Below are positions 47,171-59,031 of a stretch of DNA of 64,000 nucleotides, in pieces. Location: positions 21,478,446 to 21,542,445 of the forward strand of contig CP137675.1 in the NCBI GenBank assembly GCA_037976565.1. The letters run 5' to 3'. The position numbers and the translations under genes were made by a program. This DNA is from Mesocentrotus franciscanus (Eukaryota; Echinodermata; Echinoidea; Camarodonta; Strongylocentrotidae). How positions within the stretch are numbered: the first letter of the stretch is position 1; the number at the start of each line of letters is the position of its first letter. The notes beneath the pieces were generated by a model, which worked only from the letters and a program-made list of their open reading frames with translations, did no database searches and had not been told where the DNA came from.

Positions 47171-49639
47171 GTGTGCTTATTATTAGCAAGTATACTTATT
47201 TGGATGTAGTGTGATTTAATTTATATTTTCCACTCTGTTATATTTCTTAACTTACTTTAAAAGATTGATAACTAGTCTCCATTGAAGCCGATCACTATTA
47301 AAAATGATAAGCATTGACATTCAAAATAGAGAGGTTACTAGAGGGAAACGGTTAAAATTGAAGCTAGAAAAATTATGTCGAAGCTGCGTGCAGGCAATAG
47401 GTAATGGAAGAAAAGGGGAAATGGGGAGTAGTATAAGGAGGAGGGAAAAATTCTCTTTCACAGATAAGAACAGGAGCATTTTTATGTTGCCTTGGATATG
47501 TAACATTTATTAAAGGAAAATCCAGACTTTGTTTAAATTTTTGACTGACATTCGATGTTTTTACCAGGAAACTGCAGCAGGAAAACGGAATAAGGACACA
47601 TTGTTGTAGTATATATTTCAACTTGATTAAAAAACAAAAAAAAATTTGGGCTCCATGCTGCCCGAATCATGACGATATTCATGGACCTCGCTGCCTGGAA
47701 CTAACCCGTTTCTATATTCTGCGAGCGAGCGAAGTGATCGAGGAAAAAAAAGACTTTTTACCTTCTCTGAAATGTCGTTTCCTCATCAAAATACCCAAAA
47801 TGATAAATATTTGGGTATTTTGCGATTTCTGATACTTTGTTTTGAATGAAGTTGACGATATTCCAAAATATATAAATATACAATTAAAACTCTCTTGCGG
47901 CACCATCGCGGTTGGAAAATGCTGTACCAGATGGTCAAAATTTGCGGGGGCAGATTGACCAGGCCGGAAGGGGATATAACCCTTGCCCCTTTAAAGTAGA
48001 AAAATTTTGCATTTACAATTTTAAAACGGACACACATACATATTCTCTCTGTCTTTTATTCCTTACATCCTCTAATTTTTATTCCTTCTTTGCTGTAGGG
48101 CCTACACTACATCTTTCGTCAATCATTTAATGCACCTCTTACAACAAATTTCATTTAAGAGTTATCATAATGCCCCCATCTAATCTATCTCCTTATATAT
48201 CACGTTCCTTTTCCTTCTCCTCTCCCCTCGCTCTCAAATCTTTTTTGGGGGACACGCGCCCCGTAACTACGCAACTGGATGCAGCATCGGAAACGTCCAG
48301 CCGACCAAAATAATCAGGAGACCTATCGCCGACCACTGAATAAAGATTGCCAAAAACCTCGCTGCGACCTCTGACAACTAACTCCTGACCAGTGGTTTTG
48401 GGGGCTAGGCGCCGATCTAAATGGTTGGTTCCCACTGCCGATCAAACCAACCCGACCAAGCCCAATCAAGCCCGATCACCCATTTTTCCCCGACCAATCC
48501 CGACCACATGCCTAAACACAAGCTCTTCCCGACCGCTATTCGACCATTGACGACCCACATTCGACCATTCACGACTCCTGCACGACGTATAGTCGACCAC
48601 AACTTCGATCTCTTCTCGATCATTCCGATCTACATACAATCCCAACGCGATCCCTACTAGACCAACTAGACGTACACACGATCTCTACACAATCTCGGCC
48701 CGAGCAGATCGACCTGTTCGAACAGGGATCCAAGATGACTCGTGAATTGAGTGGTTGCACAAAATATTATCGTCAGCTGATGGAACAGTACTCATTTTGA
48801 TCAGCGTCCAGTTCATCTCAGACACTCAAGAAGGCTAAAAGGCTTATTTCGAAGTCAATGCATTCCACATTTCTTTAAACTTCCCCCTGCAGACCCAGTG
48901 CCATTTGCCAAAGTACTGTATTGCACATGATACTTAAAACATTAATTTTATTTGCCTTTTCAAACAGACTGTCAAGAGCTGCACGTGTCGCAGTCACATG
49001 TTACTACCAATTCTAGAAGCGATTAACTTAATTAGTATCAATATACCGGTACGAAGAAAATGTGATTAGATCAGCACGTAATTGTGTTCTTGTTTTTAAA
49101 AATATTTATAAGGTGTTTTATTTATTCAATACCAGAGGCAATACATATAACCGAAATCATGAAATTTACATCATACTCAGAACAATCAAAATACAACTCA
49201 GAATAATCAAAATACAATTCAAAGGTATTATTCTGAACGTCAATTGCTAAACAAAACAACTCTTTCATACATTTCCTTATTCGTTTAAAACAATAATAGT
49301 AATAATACTAATGATAAAATACTTAGTCACATCTCCGTGGTCATTTCATGTTCATGTTGTGCTTCTTTGAAGAAAAAAACGAATATCTGTTGAATAAAAA
49401 AAAAAAAAAAAATGCTTGTACATGAAATATTACAGTCTGTCAAAATATTGTTTAAAAAGTACTACCTCTCAAAGAGACAAACTCCCCAAAGAGAGAGATA
49501 AAGATAAAAACAACCAAAAACAACCAAAAACAACCCCCCCCAAAAAAAACAACAAACAAACAAATATAAACATAAAGCAAAGAAATACTGCTGGGATAGA
49601 GGGTTGGGAAGTTGCTTTTTTAAAAGTTAATTAATATTA

Positions 49640-52600
49640 CACAAAACTTTCTAACGTCTTTCATTTTTTAAAGTAAATTGAAAGAGTATCCCTTTCCATT
49701 GCAAATTTTTTTTCCTCTTTCCTATTTTCGAAAATTTTATCTTTTACTTCATCTACATTTGGAGGCTTCCCCTTCTCTCTGCTATTAAAAATCATCAATT
49801 TAATCAAAATCAGAATGTGGTTTAGTAATTGCTCCGATTTCATATTACTCCCATTTATTCCAATATGAATTTCTTTCCACGACAGTTTCCTTAGAATTGG
49901 TAAATTGAGTTTATCAGCACATTTTCCCCAGAATCTTTTTATTATATTACATTAAAAAAATACATGTTGATAGGTTTCCTCCAAAATATTGCAATACGAA
50001 CACAAACCGTTTGTACGAGATTTATTTCTATGCAAATGATGGTTTGTATAAACTATTCTATATGCAAAAGTTTAAACTGAAATTCTCTCAGTTTACTGTT
50101 TAATGTGCACAACTTTGGTTGAACAAAAAAAAATTCCACTTCTTTAGTTGTAATATTATAAAGTTCCATTAAGTAATGAAATGCTGAGCTGATTTCTGCA
50201 TTCTTCTTGATTTGACTTTTATACACCATCTCTGCAGTTATTTCTTCAAATTTAAAAACCTTCTTTGCAAATATTAATTCTAAACTAAGGCCACAGTGGA
50301 TGGACTTTTTTGCAGGCTGAACATTCTGTTTCCATTCGTGAGGAATTATTGAATAGATTTTGTTAACTTTTGTAATTTCTTCCTTACTTAAACCAATGGT
50401 AATAAAATATGCATCTTTTTTAATAACCCTTGTTCATCGCATATGTGATAAAGTCGATATATTTAAAAAAAAAAAAAAATTTCCTCAAATAAAGTTTGAC
50501 CTTCTAGTTGAATAAAATTATTATTATACAATATTTCATTGCCTCTGTATCTCTCTTCTGTTTTAAAATATTCTTTCATATCTATCCATGCTTTCAGAAG
50601 ATTCTGATAATAATAACGTTTTATTTACCCAGGGTAGCCACTTCAGTTATGAAACTGCTCTTATGTTACTATACCCTTCTCCAATCTAATATGCTGAGCG
50701 CCTAGCTGAAGGCAGAAGGTCCCATTGTTAAAAGTCTTTGGTATGACTCGGCCGGGGATCGAACCCACGATTCATGAGGCGGGCGCTCTAACCATTGAGC
50801 CACCTAGAAGGTAACATGAGTTTTACTGTATCTCTCCAATAGTTGCAATAAAATATTAAATTCCCGCCCATTGGTCTCATTAAATATTTTAAGTAATGTT
50901 TCCATTTGATAGCTTGAGTTCCCGTTACAAGCCTTTTTATCCACATTATTCTCTGTGCCTTTACAAACAGTCGGAAATTCATCATGTTGAGCCCACCCTG
51001 CGGATAGTCTAAAAACATGATGCTTTTATTAATTTTGCCTTTACTTCTTCACAAAAAAAATCAAAACATATTTCTTCAATTTCGCTATACACCCATTCTG
51101 GAACCGGCATCAATGTTGATAAATATATAAATTTAGAATAGCCATATACTTTCATTAATTGAATTTTCCCCTTAATGTTAAATCACGCTGCTTCCACCAC
51201 GTAAAACGTTTTTTAATCTTGCTCAATATTTCTTTATAATTCATTTGTTCTTTGATATCTTCGTGTATTGAAAAATAAATTCCTAGTATTTTAACAATGT
51301 CTACTTGCTTCCCAAACGGAAATGTATGAGTGGATAATTGTGGACCTAAGGGCAAAATAAATGTCTTGTCCTTGTTTAACTTTAAGCCTGATATTTTATA
51401 AAAACATTCAAAAATATGTTTAATTTCCTTAAATGAATTCGAATCTTTAATGAAAAGCGTTATATCGTCTGCGTACAGAGAGAGAGAGGATCTCCTGCCT
51501 TACTCCTCTTTCAACCTTGAAATAACCTGTTGATGTATATCCATTTATAACACAACTTTCTGCTTTAGCATAAAAATTATTAACCCATTTACAAAACCCT
51601 GGTCCAAAATTAAATGATTGTAAAACCTTATATAAAAATAAATGTGAAACAGAATCAAATGCTTTTTCAAAATCAATGGCCACCAAAAAGCGTGTTCTCT
51701 GTAAAAGAAGTATGAAAGATCATGTCGTCTATTATTCGTATTGCTTCTCCAATGTTCCTATCCTTAACATATCCCAACTGATCAAAACTAACAATTTCAG
51801 GTAAAACTTCTTGTATTCTCTTTAAAAGTATCTTAGATAGGATTTTATAATCTACGTTTAGCAACGAAATCGGTCTGTAATTCTTAATAAGCTCCGGATC
51901 TTTGCCATCTTTATGTATCAAGATAATAACTGCTTGCCTTTGAGAGCCTGATAATTCCCCTTGTTGAAGAGCTTCATTAAAAGATGCAAGAACTAGATCT
52001 CCAATTACTGGCCAAAATTTCTGATAAAATTCTGCACTTAAACCATCATTTCCTGGAGATTTGTTAAGTTCCATATCTTTTAGTATTTCTATGCATTCCC
52101 TTTCTACGATTGTTTCCTCACATGAATCTCGTGATATATTATTCCATTTTGGCAGGTTATTAGGAAAGAAGTCCAAAGTGTCATCTTGTATAGAATTTAT
52201 TTGCTATATAGCTGCCCATAAAATGATTTTATTCCTTCAATTATTTATTTTTTTTCGTTAGAAGTGGTATTTCCATTTCCATTTAATTTCTTTATTATAC
52301 TTTTTTTCTATTTGATTCCATTAACTGTTTGAAGAATCCTGTATTCTTTTCTCCACATTCATACCATGAGGATCTTGACCGTACTTTTAAACCTTCATTG
52401 ATGTAATCGTGGAGTAAACTTAGTTGTTGTTTCTTAGTTTTCACATTTTCAGAAATATCTTTGTGATGTCCATTGCCAATCGACAATAAATTCTCTTCTA
52501 AGTCTTTAATCTCTTTTACCAATTTTCCGATTTTTTTTCTTCTTTCCTTTCCTCCGCCCTTTTTCCATGATAGTTTAATTGTAAACTTCCGTATTTCCAT

Positions 52601-53095
52601 TTTCATGAAATCCCATAGTACTCTCTTATCTTTAATTTCAACAGACAGTTTCTCTTTTAAAGTCTTTATTTCTTCTCTAATCTTCTTAACGTATTCCTTG
52701 TCACTTAATAGACTATCATTAAACTTCCAATAAGATCTTTTATTTTCATTTTTTGTCGATGACCTATTATGGATTACCAGATTAACTGCTGAATGGTCAG
52801 GGGCTATAGAGGGAACAATGTCATATTTGGATGTTATTTGCTCTAAATTCTCTGATATGATCCAATAATCTGAGCGACTTTGCATAAAAGGATTTCGTTG
52901 TTTATACGTGTATTGCTTTTTATCTTTATTTTTACTTCTCCATACATCACGTAATCTATAACTATCCATGAACTCTTCAATTTTTTTACTAAATTTTGTT
53001 TGCTTCTTTGATACTTGTCCAAAATAATCTAGATTCGTGTCTCTAATAACATTGAAGTCACCCCAAGTGCTACTGGATTTCCTTCTGTATTATTC
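49640..53095 (-). mobile_element. L1/Tx1-like LINE ORF2, 5'-truncated and broken
   Basis: On the minus strand from 53095: endonuclease end (GDFNVIRDTNLDYF, SRSDYWIISENL, APDHSAV), linker (RSSWYECGEKNTGFF), then RT blocks LNKSPGNDGLSAEFYQKFW, RPISLLNVDYKILSK, AIDFEKAFDSVSH (motif A) and GVRQ (motif B). YADDITLF (motif C) and LGIYFS follow, and a C-terminal SREKGKPPNVDEVKDKIF end. Motifs B and C are fused by a deletion at a CT run (about 51480). Several frameshifts and a nested SINE make it dead. Confidence 0.88.
50600..50812 (-). mobile_element. tRNA-derived SINE nested in the LINE
   Basis: Minus-strand GGTGGCTCAATGGTTAGAGC (A box), CGTGGGTTCGATCCCCGGCC (B box) and a shorter body ending in ATTATTATC. 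Same family as 43519-43803 but with a shorter body and a deleted anticodon region. Confidence 0.8.
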
Positions 53096-54083
53096 CTATT
53101 GAGTTGAGTTGCGATCGGAAAGATCGAGTGCGGTCGAGAAGTGGTCGAGAAGTGCTCGGGATGTCATCGAGAAGCAGTCGAGAAGTGAGCGAGTTCGGTC
53201 GAGTGACTGTTTAGGGCAGACATGTACCGATCGTCAAGCGGTTGAGTTGTTGATCGAGTTGATCGGGAACCAATCGTGTAGAAGTTGTGTATAAATCGAG
53301 ATGATCGGGTAGTGATCGGCGGAAAAAATCCACCGCGACCAAACTAGACCTCTATACGATCGATTCCCGATCAGCTCGACCTCTACTCGACCAATACACG
53401 ATCGCTGTACGATCGCTTGCCTTCTCGACCCCTACACGATATTTTTTGACATGCCAAAAATTGTCGTGTAGGAAGCCAGATCGATACCGATCAAGGTAGA
53501 CCGACCCCGATCACCCTTGCCGACCGAGCCCGACCAGGCCAAAATAGCTTGATCGGGCTTGGTCGGGTTGGTTTGATCGGCAGTGGGAACCCACCATCAC
53601 ACTGTGTAGAATCGGTACGTATGTTCATATTTACAAGTTTCTATCAATCATTACAACATTTTATCAATCATTAGATTACAGATGATAAGCAAAGCAAAAC
53701 TATCACAAAATGTATTTACATTTATTATCATATAAAAATATGTGTACATGTGTCAACGAGCTTTTGTTATTTTTTCTAAAAACGTAAGGAGACAAACATA
53801 CTCATCGCTACAACTGGCATTATATTGAAATCAAATGTTGCCCATTCTTTATCGTCAGGAGCGTTCGTCCCTCATTTACATATTTAAATCAATGTATTGC
53901 CAGTAAGTTACGTCATAACTAACTTTCTGATTTTGTTTTTTTATATAAAAAAAATATATTATTTTTAAATAAATTAATGTATCAATCGAGGGATTAGTTT
54001 TTGTTATACCTGTAGTCGTTAATTATTAGTTTAATATAATATTCATGGGGCGGAGAAAACCTTTTCCTCCCTATTCCTTACAG

Positions 54084-54329
54084 ATAGTGGAATTCTGCAA
54101 CAGTAACCCCTTTGATAAACATCGCTATCTCAACTTCGAGGCCCCAAACCTTCAGAACATCAAATGTGCTAAAAGTGCATGGGACGTCTTATACGACAGT
54201 GTCGACTTTATAAACGAGAATAATCCATCTATGCCAGCGGGTACTAATACTGCACCAGCCTTCAGGATTCTACAGCCTCCTGATGTTAGACATGTTGTAC
54301 TCGTTCTAGATATTAGCGGAAGTAAGGAC
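54084..54329 (+). CDS. CLCA plus gene, exon 4 (MIDAS)
   Basis: 82 codons, phase 0 at both ends, acceptor cttacag, donor gtaagg. It encodes IVEFCNSNPFD, a NIKCAKSAWDVL block and VVLVLDISGS, so the MIDAS motif is intact. It aligns with 31957-32196 of the minus gene. Confidence 0.85.
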
Positions 54330-54631
54330 GTAAGGATACATTACAAACCCACTGGAGAACAAAATGAGATCATCAGTAAGATCATAACAAAATTCCTGAC
54401 AACATTTGTCTTCAGTCCTGCGTTATTTTGCTTTCCTTGTCCTTTTTTCTTTGATCATTAATATTCTCTGCAGTTCCTGAAGCGACCGAGATGCCCTGAG
54501 ATGTCGAGTGCATCAGCAAATCCAAAACGCGTAAGATATTCACCATGTATAGGCCTAATACTGACCTCATTTGTTTGTCAGTCCAGTGGTACTTATCTTG
54601 TAATATTTCATTCTTGTTTTCCTATCTTCAG

Positions 54632-54857
54632 ATTGAAAACCGTTTCACCAAGTTAATACAGGCAGCAACCATCTTTATCATGGACCTGGTACCAGCTGGG
54701 AGTGAAGTAGGCATTGTCACATTTCATTCTTACGCTTTAACGAGAGCACCTCTCCACGAGATACGAGACGGTGATAGTTCGAGAGAAGACCTAGTAAACC
54801 TCCTGTATTCTTCTACCAAGGGTTCATCTAGAACCGCTATTGCTGTCCTTCTAATTT
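54632..54857 (+). pseudogene. CLCA plus gene, exon 5 without a donor
   Basis: Acceptor tcttcag, then ENRFTKLIQAATIFIMDLVP, GSEVGIVTFHSYAL and a LVNLLYSS block, matching minus exon 5. At the expected end the sequence runs on (AIAVLLILF) with no GT; the nearest in-frame GT (gtcctt) is a poor donor. If unspliced, the frame stops at 54926-54928. The right end is estimated from the paralogue length. Confidence 0.7.
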
Positions 54858-55873
54858 TATTCATTATTATGCCAAAGTATCATCGATTGATACATTCTAT
54901 AGTCTTTTCAATGATACCATTCAACTAAAATATTTGTGGGAATTAGATGTAGTTATGCGTGAATCTAATGCTATAATAACATGCAATGTGGTCAAACATA
55001 CATAAGTGCGTGTTACGCAGTCTCGAATGAAGAGTTGGATTGACAATCCAATCTTGCTAACCTTGTGTGTTGGTAATTGCATTGTATATCGAGCATGTCG
55101 AGCACAAGTGACAAAAATGTTTCTCCATTATTTAAGGCGCACTACATGTGAATTTGACCTGCAAATTTTAAACAAACTTCAAGGAAACATGCTGAAAATT
55201 ACGACAAACTTTTTTGGGGTATCAGAGATTGATCTATACGTGATCAGGACGACTAATTTGATTTGCTCATTTCTCAAGTAGCCTGTTAAGTTTTTGCCAA
55301 AGTCATCTTGCAAACGTATTTCATTTGTATGATTGAACTTTGTTATGGGTGATATCATGAAATTTCAAGAACTCAATTTCCATTGTTAAAATAGGTAGTT
55401 GTATCGGAAAGTACACAACTATTATGAAATAGATATTGTAGGCTGATAAAGGCAGTGATCTAAAGTGCAAAACTAATCAGGATATTGGTCGATTACGAGG
55501 AAATCGTTCATTATCAATTTGTGTATACGTGCACTACCGGTTAGGATAAAATAAGATAATTTCCCCGTTTCTCATCCCCTCCTATTTATCGGCCTGCTTC
55601 ACCTTTTCTCATTTGATATTTTGTTGTTTTGAAATGAAATAATTGAGGATATGACTGGACATCTAGACAACGGGGTTATATCCCTTTGTTTTGAGCATCT
55701 GCAGTACATATACAATGCAACTGAATGAACGATATTTTGTGTTAAAATTTACCCAAATGTCATTTGTATGTACGGAAAAATATCAAACTTCAAATTAAAT
55801 AGAACCCTCTCCTCATTTAAAAATTCAAAAATCCGGATGCGAATCTAGCAATCAATTTTCCTTGGTCCTATAG

Positions 55874-56164
55874 ATCCTGGGGGTAAAATCAAATGGGAGC
55901 TATATTTTCTTACTGAGTGACGGGGAAGAGAACCATAGTCCATATATTCGCGATGTTTTACGAGATGTTAATACGGCTGGTGTGGTGATCGATACTGTCG
56001 CCATCACTCAAGACGCCGATGAGCAGATGGAGGATTTAGCTGATATGACTGGTGGCAGATCATTCTTCTGTCATGATCTCAAAAGCAGTGCATGTGTGAC
56101 CGAGGCCCTACTATGGGCTATCGTTGAAAGACCACATCTAAACACGGCCCAAGCTCCAAATGTG
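55874..56164 (+). CDS. CLCA plus gene, exon 6 (VWA end)
   Basis: 97 open codons, acceptor cctatag, donor gtaagt. YIFLLSDGEENHSPYI and EQMEDLADMTGGRSFFC match the family. Same length as minus exon 6. Confidence 0.85.
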
Positions 56165-56474
56165 GTAAGTAAAACATCAGTTCTTAAGTCACATTTTATG
56201 GCAGATGGCATTACTTCCTTTCTGGTCACAGTATTGTAATAGGTGTTATCTTTAATTCAAGATATCAATTCGTTTATTAACAGGAAACGAGCGGATTTAT
56301 AAAGAGGGGTACCTATTGAGCAAGGGGTTTCATTAATCTGAGCTAGATTACTTTGAATCAGTTCATACAATGAATCTATTTCTACAAGTACTTACTTATA
56401 CCCTGTAGAATAAATACCTGGAAAATGTTATTGTGTTGTTGTAATTATAATCGTTAAACACTCCCTGTTCTTAG

Positions 56475-56705
56475 GTGAAGATGACGGACGTCAAAGTGCC
56501 ACCCAGACCAGATGCGAATATTACGACAGTGTTTATCAGTGAAGAGGAAGGCAATGACACTATGCTGGCTGTTACATGGCTTGATTTCTATGATATGGAT
56601 GTCATAGTTGAAGGACCACATGGTGAATTTATCGATGAGTTAGATCCTAGGTACACCGTTGACAGAGCGACAAGAATTATCACTATCCGAATACCTGTAG
56701 CATCG
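56475..56705 (+). CDS. CLCA plus gene, exon 7
   Basis: 77 open codons, acceptor ttcttag, donor gtaaga. MLAVTWLDFYDMDVIVEGPH and DPRYTVDRATRIITIRIP align with minus exon 7 of equal length. Confidence 0.85.
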
Positions 56706-57199
56706 GTAAGATCAAAATATGCAGATTAATTCGTACTAAATGTATGTATCCAGAGGTCTCTTGTACAAAGAGTTGTTAAAACACAGCTTAAAAACAAAAT
56801 AATTAAACAGAGTTTGACTTTAAAACAATTACAATTAACGTATCTAGGATCTGCATTTATCATTAATGGAACTCTTACATGATCGCAAATCAGTGAGTCT
56901 TTAGGCAATTTCAAGACCCTTTTCCATCACCTTATGAAATGTACGAACTTTACGATGACATATTACGTTACTTATCTGAACATCATATCTTTAGGCAAAA
57001 TAACGGCAGGTATTGAACATTCCCTTGGGTTAATTTCATGACAGTCTTGCAATTGTGCTAGGAGAGCCGTAAAACTTGTCACTTCTTAGATATTAGATTT
57101 CCTTTGCAGTCTTCAGCATGTCACCAACTTCATGAAACTTAGCAGTGGTTCTAGATACTGGTATGGGATTTCTTGAATTCTTCTTTGCTTTCTATACAG

Positions 57200-57332
57200 C
57201 CTGGTAATTGGGATATAACAATGCTTCATAATGAAGTTTCCAATGAGACTGTAGGATTGACGGTAACGACGAAACCAAGGCAGACTGGTGATGAGACTGC
57301 GGAGTCCCATTCACGTCTTCTTAAGCGCAAGG
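57200..57332 (+). pseudogene. CLCA plus gene, exon 8, altered 3' end
   Basis: Acceptor tatacag, then PGNWDITMLHNEV and LTVTTKP, matching minus exon 8. The only good donor (gttagt) leaves phase 1 instead of phase 0; reading on gives TAG two codons later. Frame could be kept only if exon 9 started at 58402 after cggcag. Confidence 0.65.
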
Positions 57333-57733
57333 GTTAGTAAGCATTAATATGATTAGAAATAGTTTCTTGAATGAAACTCCAACGTTCGTTGGGGCATTGG
57401 CCTACGTATTGAAACTATAAGCGATTAAGGAAAGTCCAACGTGAATTATTAATATGAAGCGATTCTCCTGTGAGAGAAGAGAAGCAGAGGAATGGTATAA
57501 AATTGAAAAGTGATTTCAAGGGTATAACATTTTATTCACTTACTTTTTACCACATCATCTCTTTAGCCGTACACTTTATTTTGCCATACAATTTGATGTT
57601 TGTCGTAAGGATATGAGTCGGAGTTTCAGTTACACAACATGGTAGGAGGAATAAATAAAACATATTTCATGACAGAGGGGATCTTCCCGTTATAGAACTT
57701 GTAAAAAAAAGGGGGAGAAAAGAAAAGGCTTAA

Positions 57734-58304
57734 AGGGAAATCCAACCTTAATAGCAAACAACTCTAAAAGAAAGCAGGAAAATCAGAGAAGCAGCCTGGT
57801 GAAAGTTTGAACGAAATCGGACAAAATATAAGAAATTTATGAATTTTTGAAAGTTGTAATCACTATAATTATGGGAACTTCTATTTGGCTGAATCGGCAA
57901 AGTCACTGTAATGTAGCGCAGGAAAACTTGTCGTTTCAACACATAAAATGACTAAATTGTCATTTCCAAATGTATGACTCGGGAGGATCATTTCTCTTAG
58001 GAGGAGCTACAATAAAATTTCCATAATACAGTTTGAGTAGCGCCCCAAGGGACAAGGTACTTGGGAGAAAAACAGAAATTAATGATATTTTTGTACACGA
58101 CAAACGTGAGAGTTGTCAGTGACTACGTCAAAATCCACGGACAGAAGTGCCAATTTAAAGCTCACATAGCTGCAGTGATGTCATATTTCAAACTTTTCAT
58201 AAATTTATTATTATTGGTCCGATTTATTTCAAACTTTCGCCATTCGGTTTATCTTATTTTCTGCTTGCACACAAATGAACTTATTACAAGGGTTGGATTG
58301 CCCT
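57734..58304. mobile_element. MITE in intron 8 of plus CLCA
   Basis: Ends AGGGAAATCCAACCTTAA / GGGTTGGATTGCCCT, left flank TTAA, right flank TTCA. Arms share GTTTGAACGAAATCGGAC-like sequence in inverted order. Confidence 0.7.
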
Positions 58305-58383
58305 TTCAAACTTTAGATCTGACCAGTATGCTTTATAACCTTAAACATATTACACCTTTTTCTTTATCTTATGTTGGTTTTAG

Positions 58384-58534
58384 AACGTAAACTTCACGGC
58401 AGACCCTAAGCTAGGAATATTTGCACTCGTTCAAAGAGGTCACAGTCTCGTCAAGAATGCAGACGTTCAAGCTGTCGTTGAAAATTCGATAGGTTCTATC
58501 ATAACACCGATTTCTCTCTATGATGCAGGAACAG
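58384..58534 (+). CDS. CLCA plus gene, exon 9
   Basis: 151 nt, phase 0 in and phase 1 out, acceptor ttttag, donor gtagat. GIFALVQRGHSLVKNADVQA and ISLYDAGTG align with minus exon 9. Confidence 0.78.
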
Positions 58535-58559
58535 GTAGATTTAAGTTTGGATATCACAC

Positions 58560-58712
58560 GAGACTGAGACCCCACGAGACCGACAGCCCACAAGATAGAC
58601 AACCCACAAAACAGACAACCCAAAAGACAGCTAGCCCAAAAGACAGACAGACTACGAGACCGACAGCCCACAACGCAGACAACCCACAAGAAAGACAAAC
58701 CACATGACACAC
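58560..58712 (+). repeat. ACCCACAAGACAGACA-type minisatellite
   Basis: About nine copies of a 16-18 bp unit (GACAACCCACAAGACA and variants) in the intron after exon 9 of the plus CLCA pseudogene. It creates long but meaningless frames. Confidence 0.75.
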
Positions 58713-58794
58713 AATAGGCTTAAATGCAGTACTTTGCAAGCACCATGTGCATCCCCGAGGATTGGTATGTGCACATTATAAATGTAGCTATTAC

Positions 58795-58895
58795 TGTTAT
58801 TGTTATTATTATTAATATTATTATTATCATCATCATTATTAGTAGTATGATCATCATCATCATCATCATCATCATCATAATCATCATTAGTATCA
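58795..58895 (+). repeat. (ATT/ATC)n microsatellite
   Basis: Triplet run changing from ATT to ATC units. Confidence 0.85.
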
Positions 58896-59031
58896 ATTTT
58901 ATTACAATTATCGATGATTGTCCATGTTTGGAAATAACACACTTTATAATTAATAAAATAGTTTAGTATTATGATTGATAAACGCTACCTATGTCATAAC
59001 ATATAATTAAATGTATCACACATATTTTCAG

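Larger units (their letters stand above)
48421..53597. mobile_element. Large foldback element with nested LINE
   Basis: Ends are inverted copies: GGTTCCCACTGCCGATCAAA at 48427 and its reverse complement ending 53591, with 43 of the first 44 bases identical by hand. Arms 48421-48720 and 53100-53597 are built of GATCGGG/CCCGATC-type words. Between them are anonymous AT-rich DNA (48720-49640) and an L1/Tx1-like LINE. It occupies the place where CLCA exons 2-3 would be. Confidence 0.7.

Noticed and set aside
54045..54083. ATG upstream of CLCA exon 4 as a gene start
   Set aside because: The codons before 54084 are a pyrimidine tract and splice acceptor aligned with the intron border of the minus gene.
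55006..55281. 91-codon plus-strand frame between CLCA exons 5 and 6
   Set aside because: No homology is recognisable and exon 6 has its own good acceptor, so it is intronic.
58411..58942. Minus-strand Cys/Leu/Trp-rich frames
   Set aside because: They come from a 16-18 bp minisatellite and ATT/ATC triplets in an intron of the plus CLCA pseudogene.
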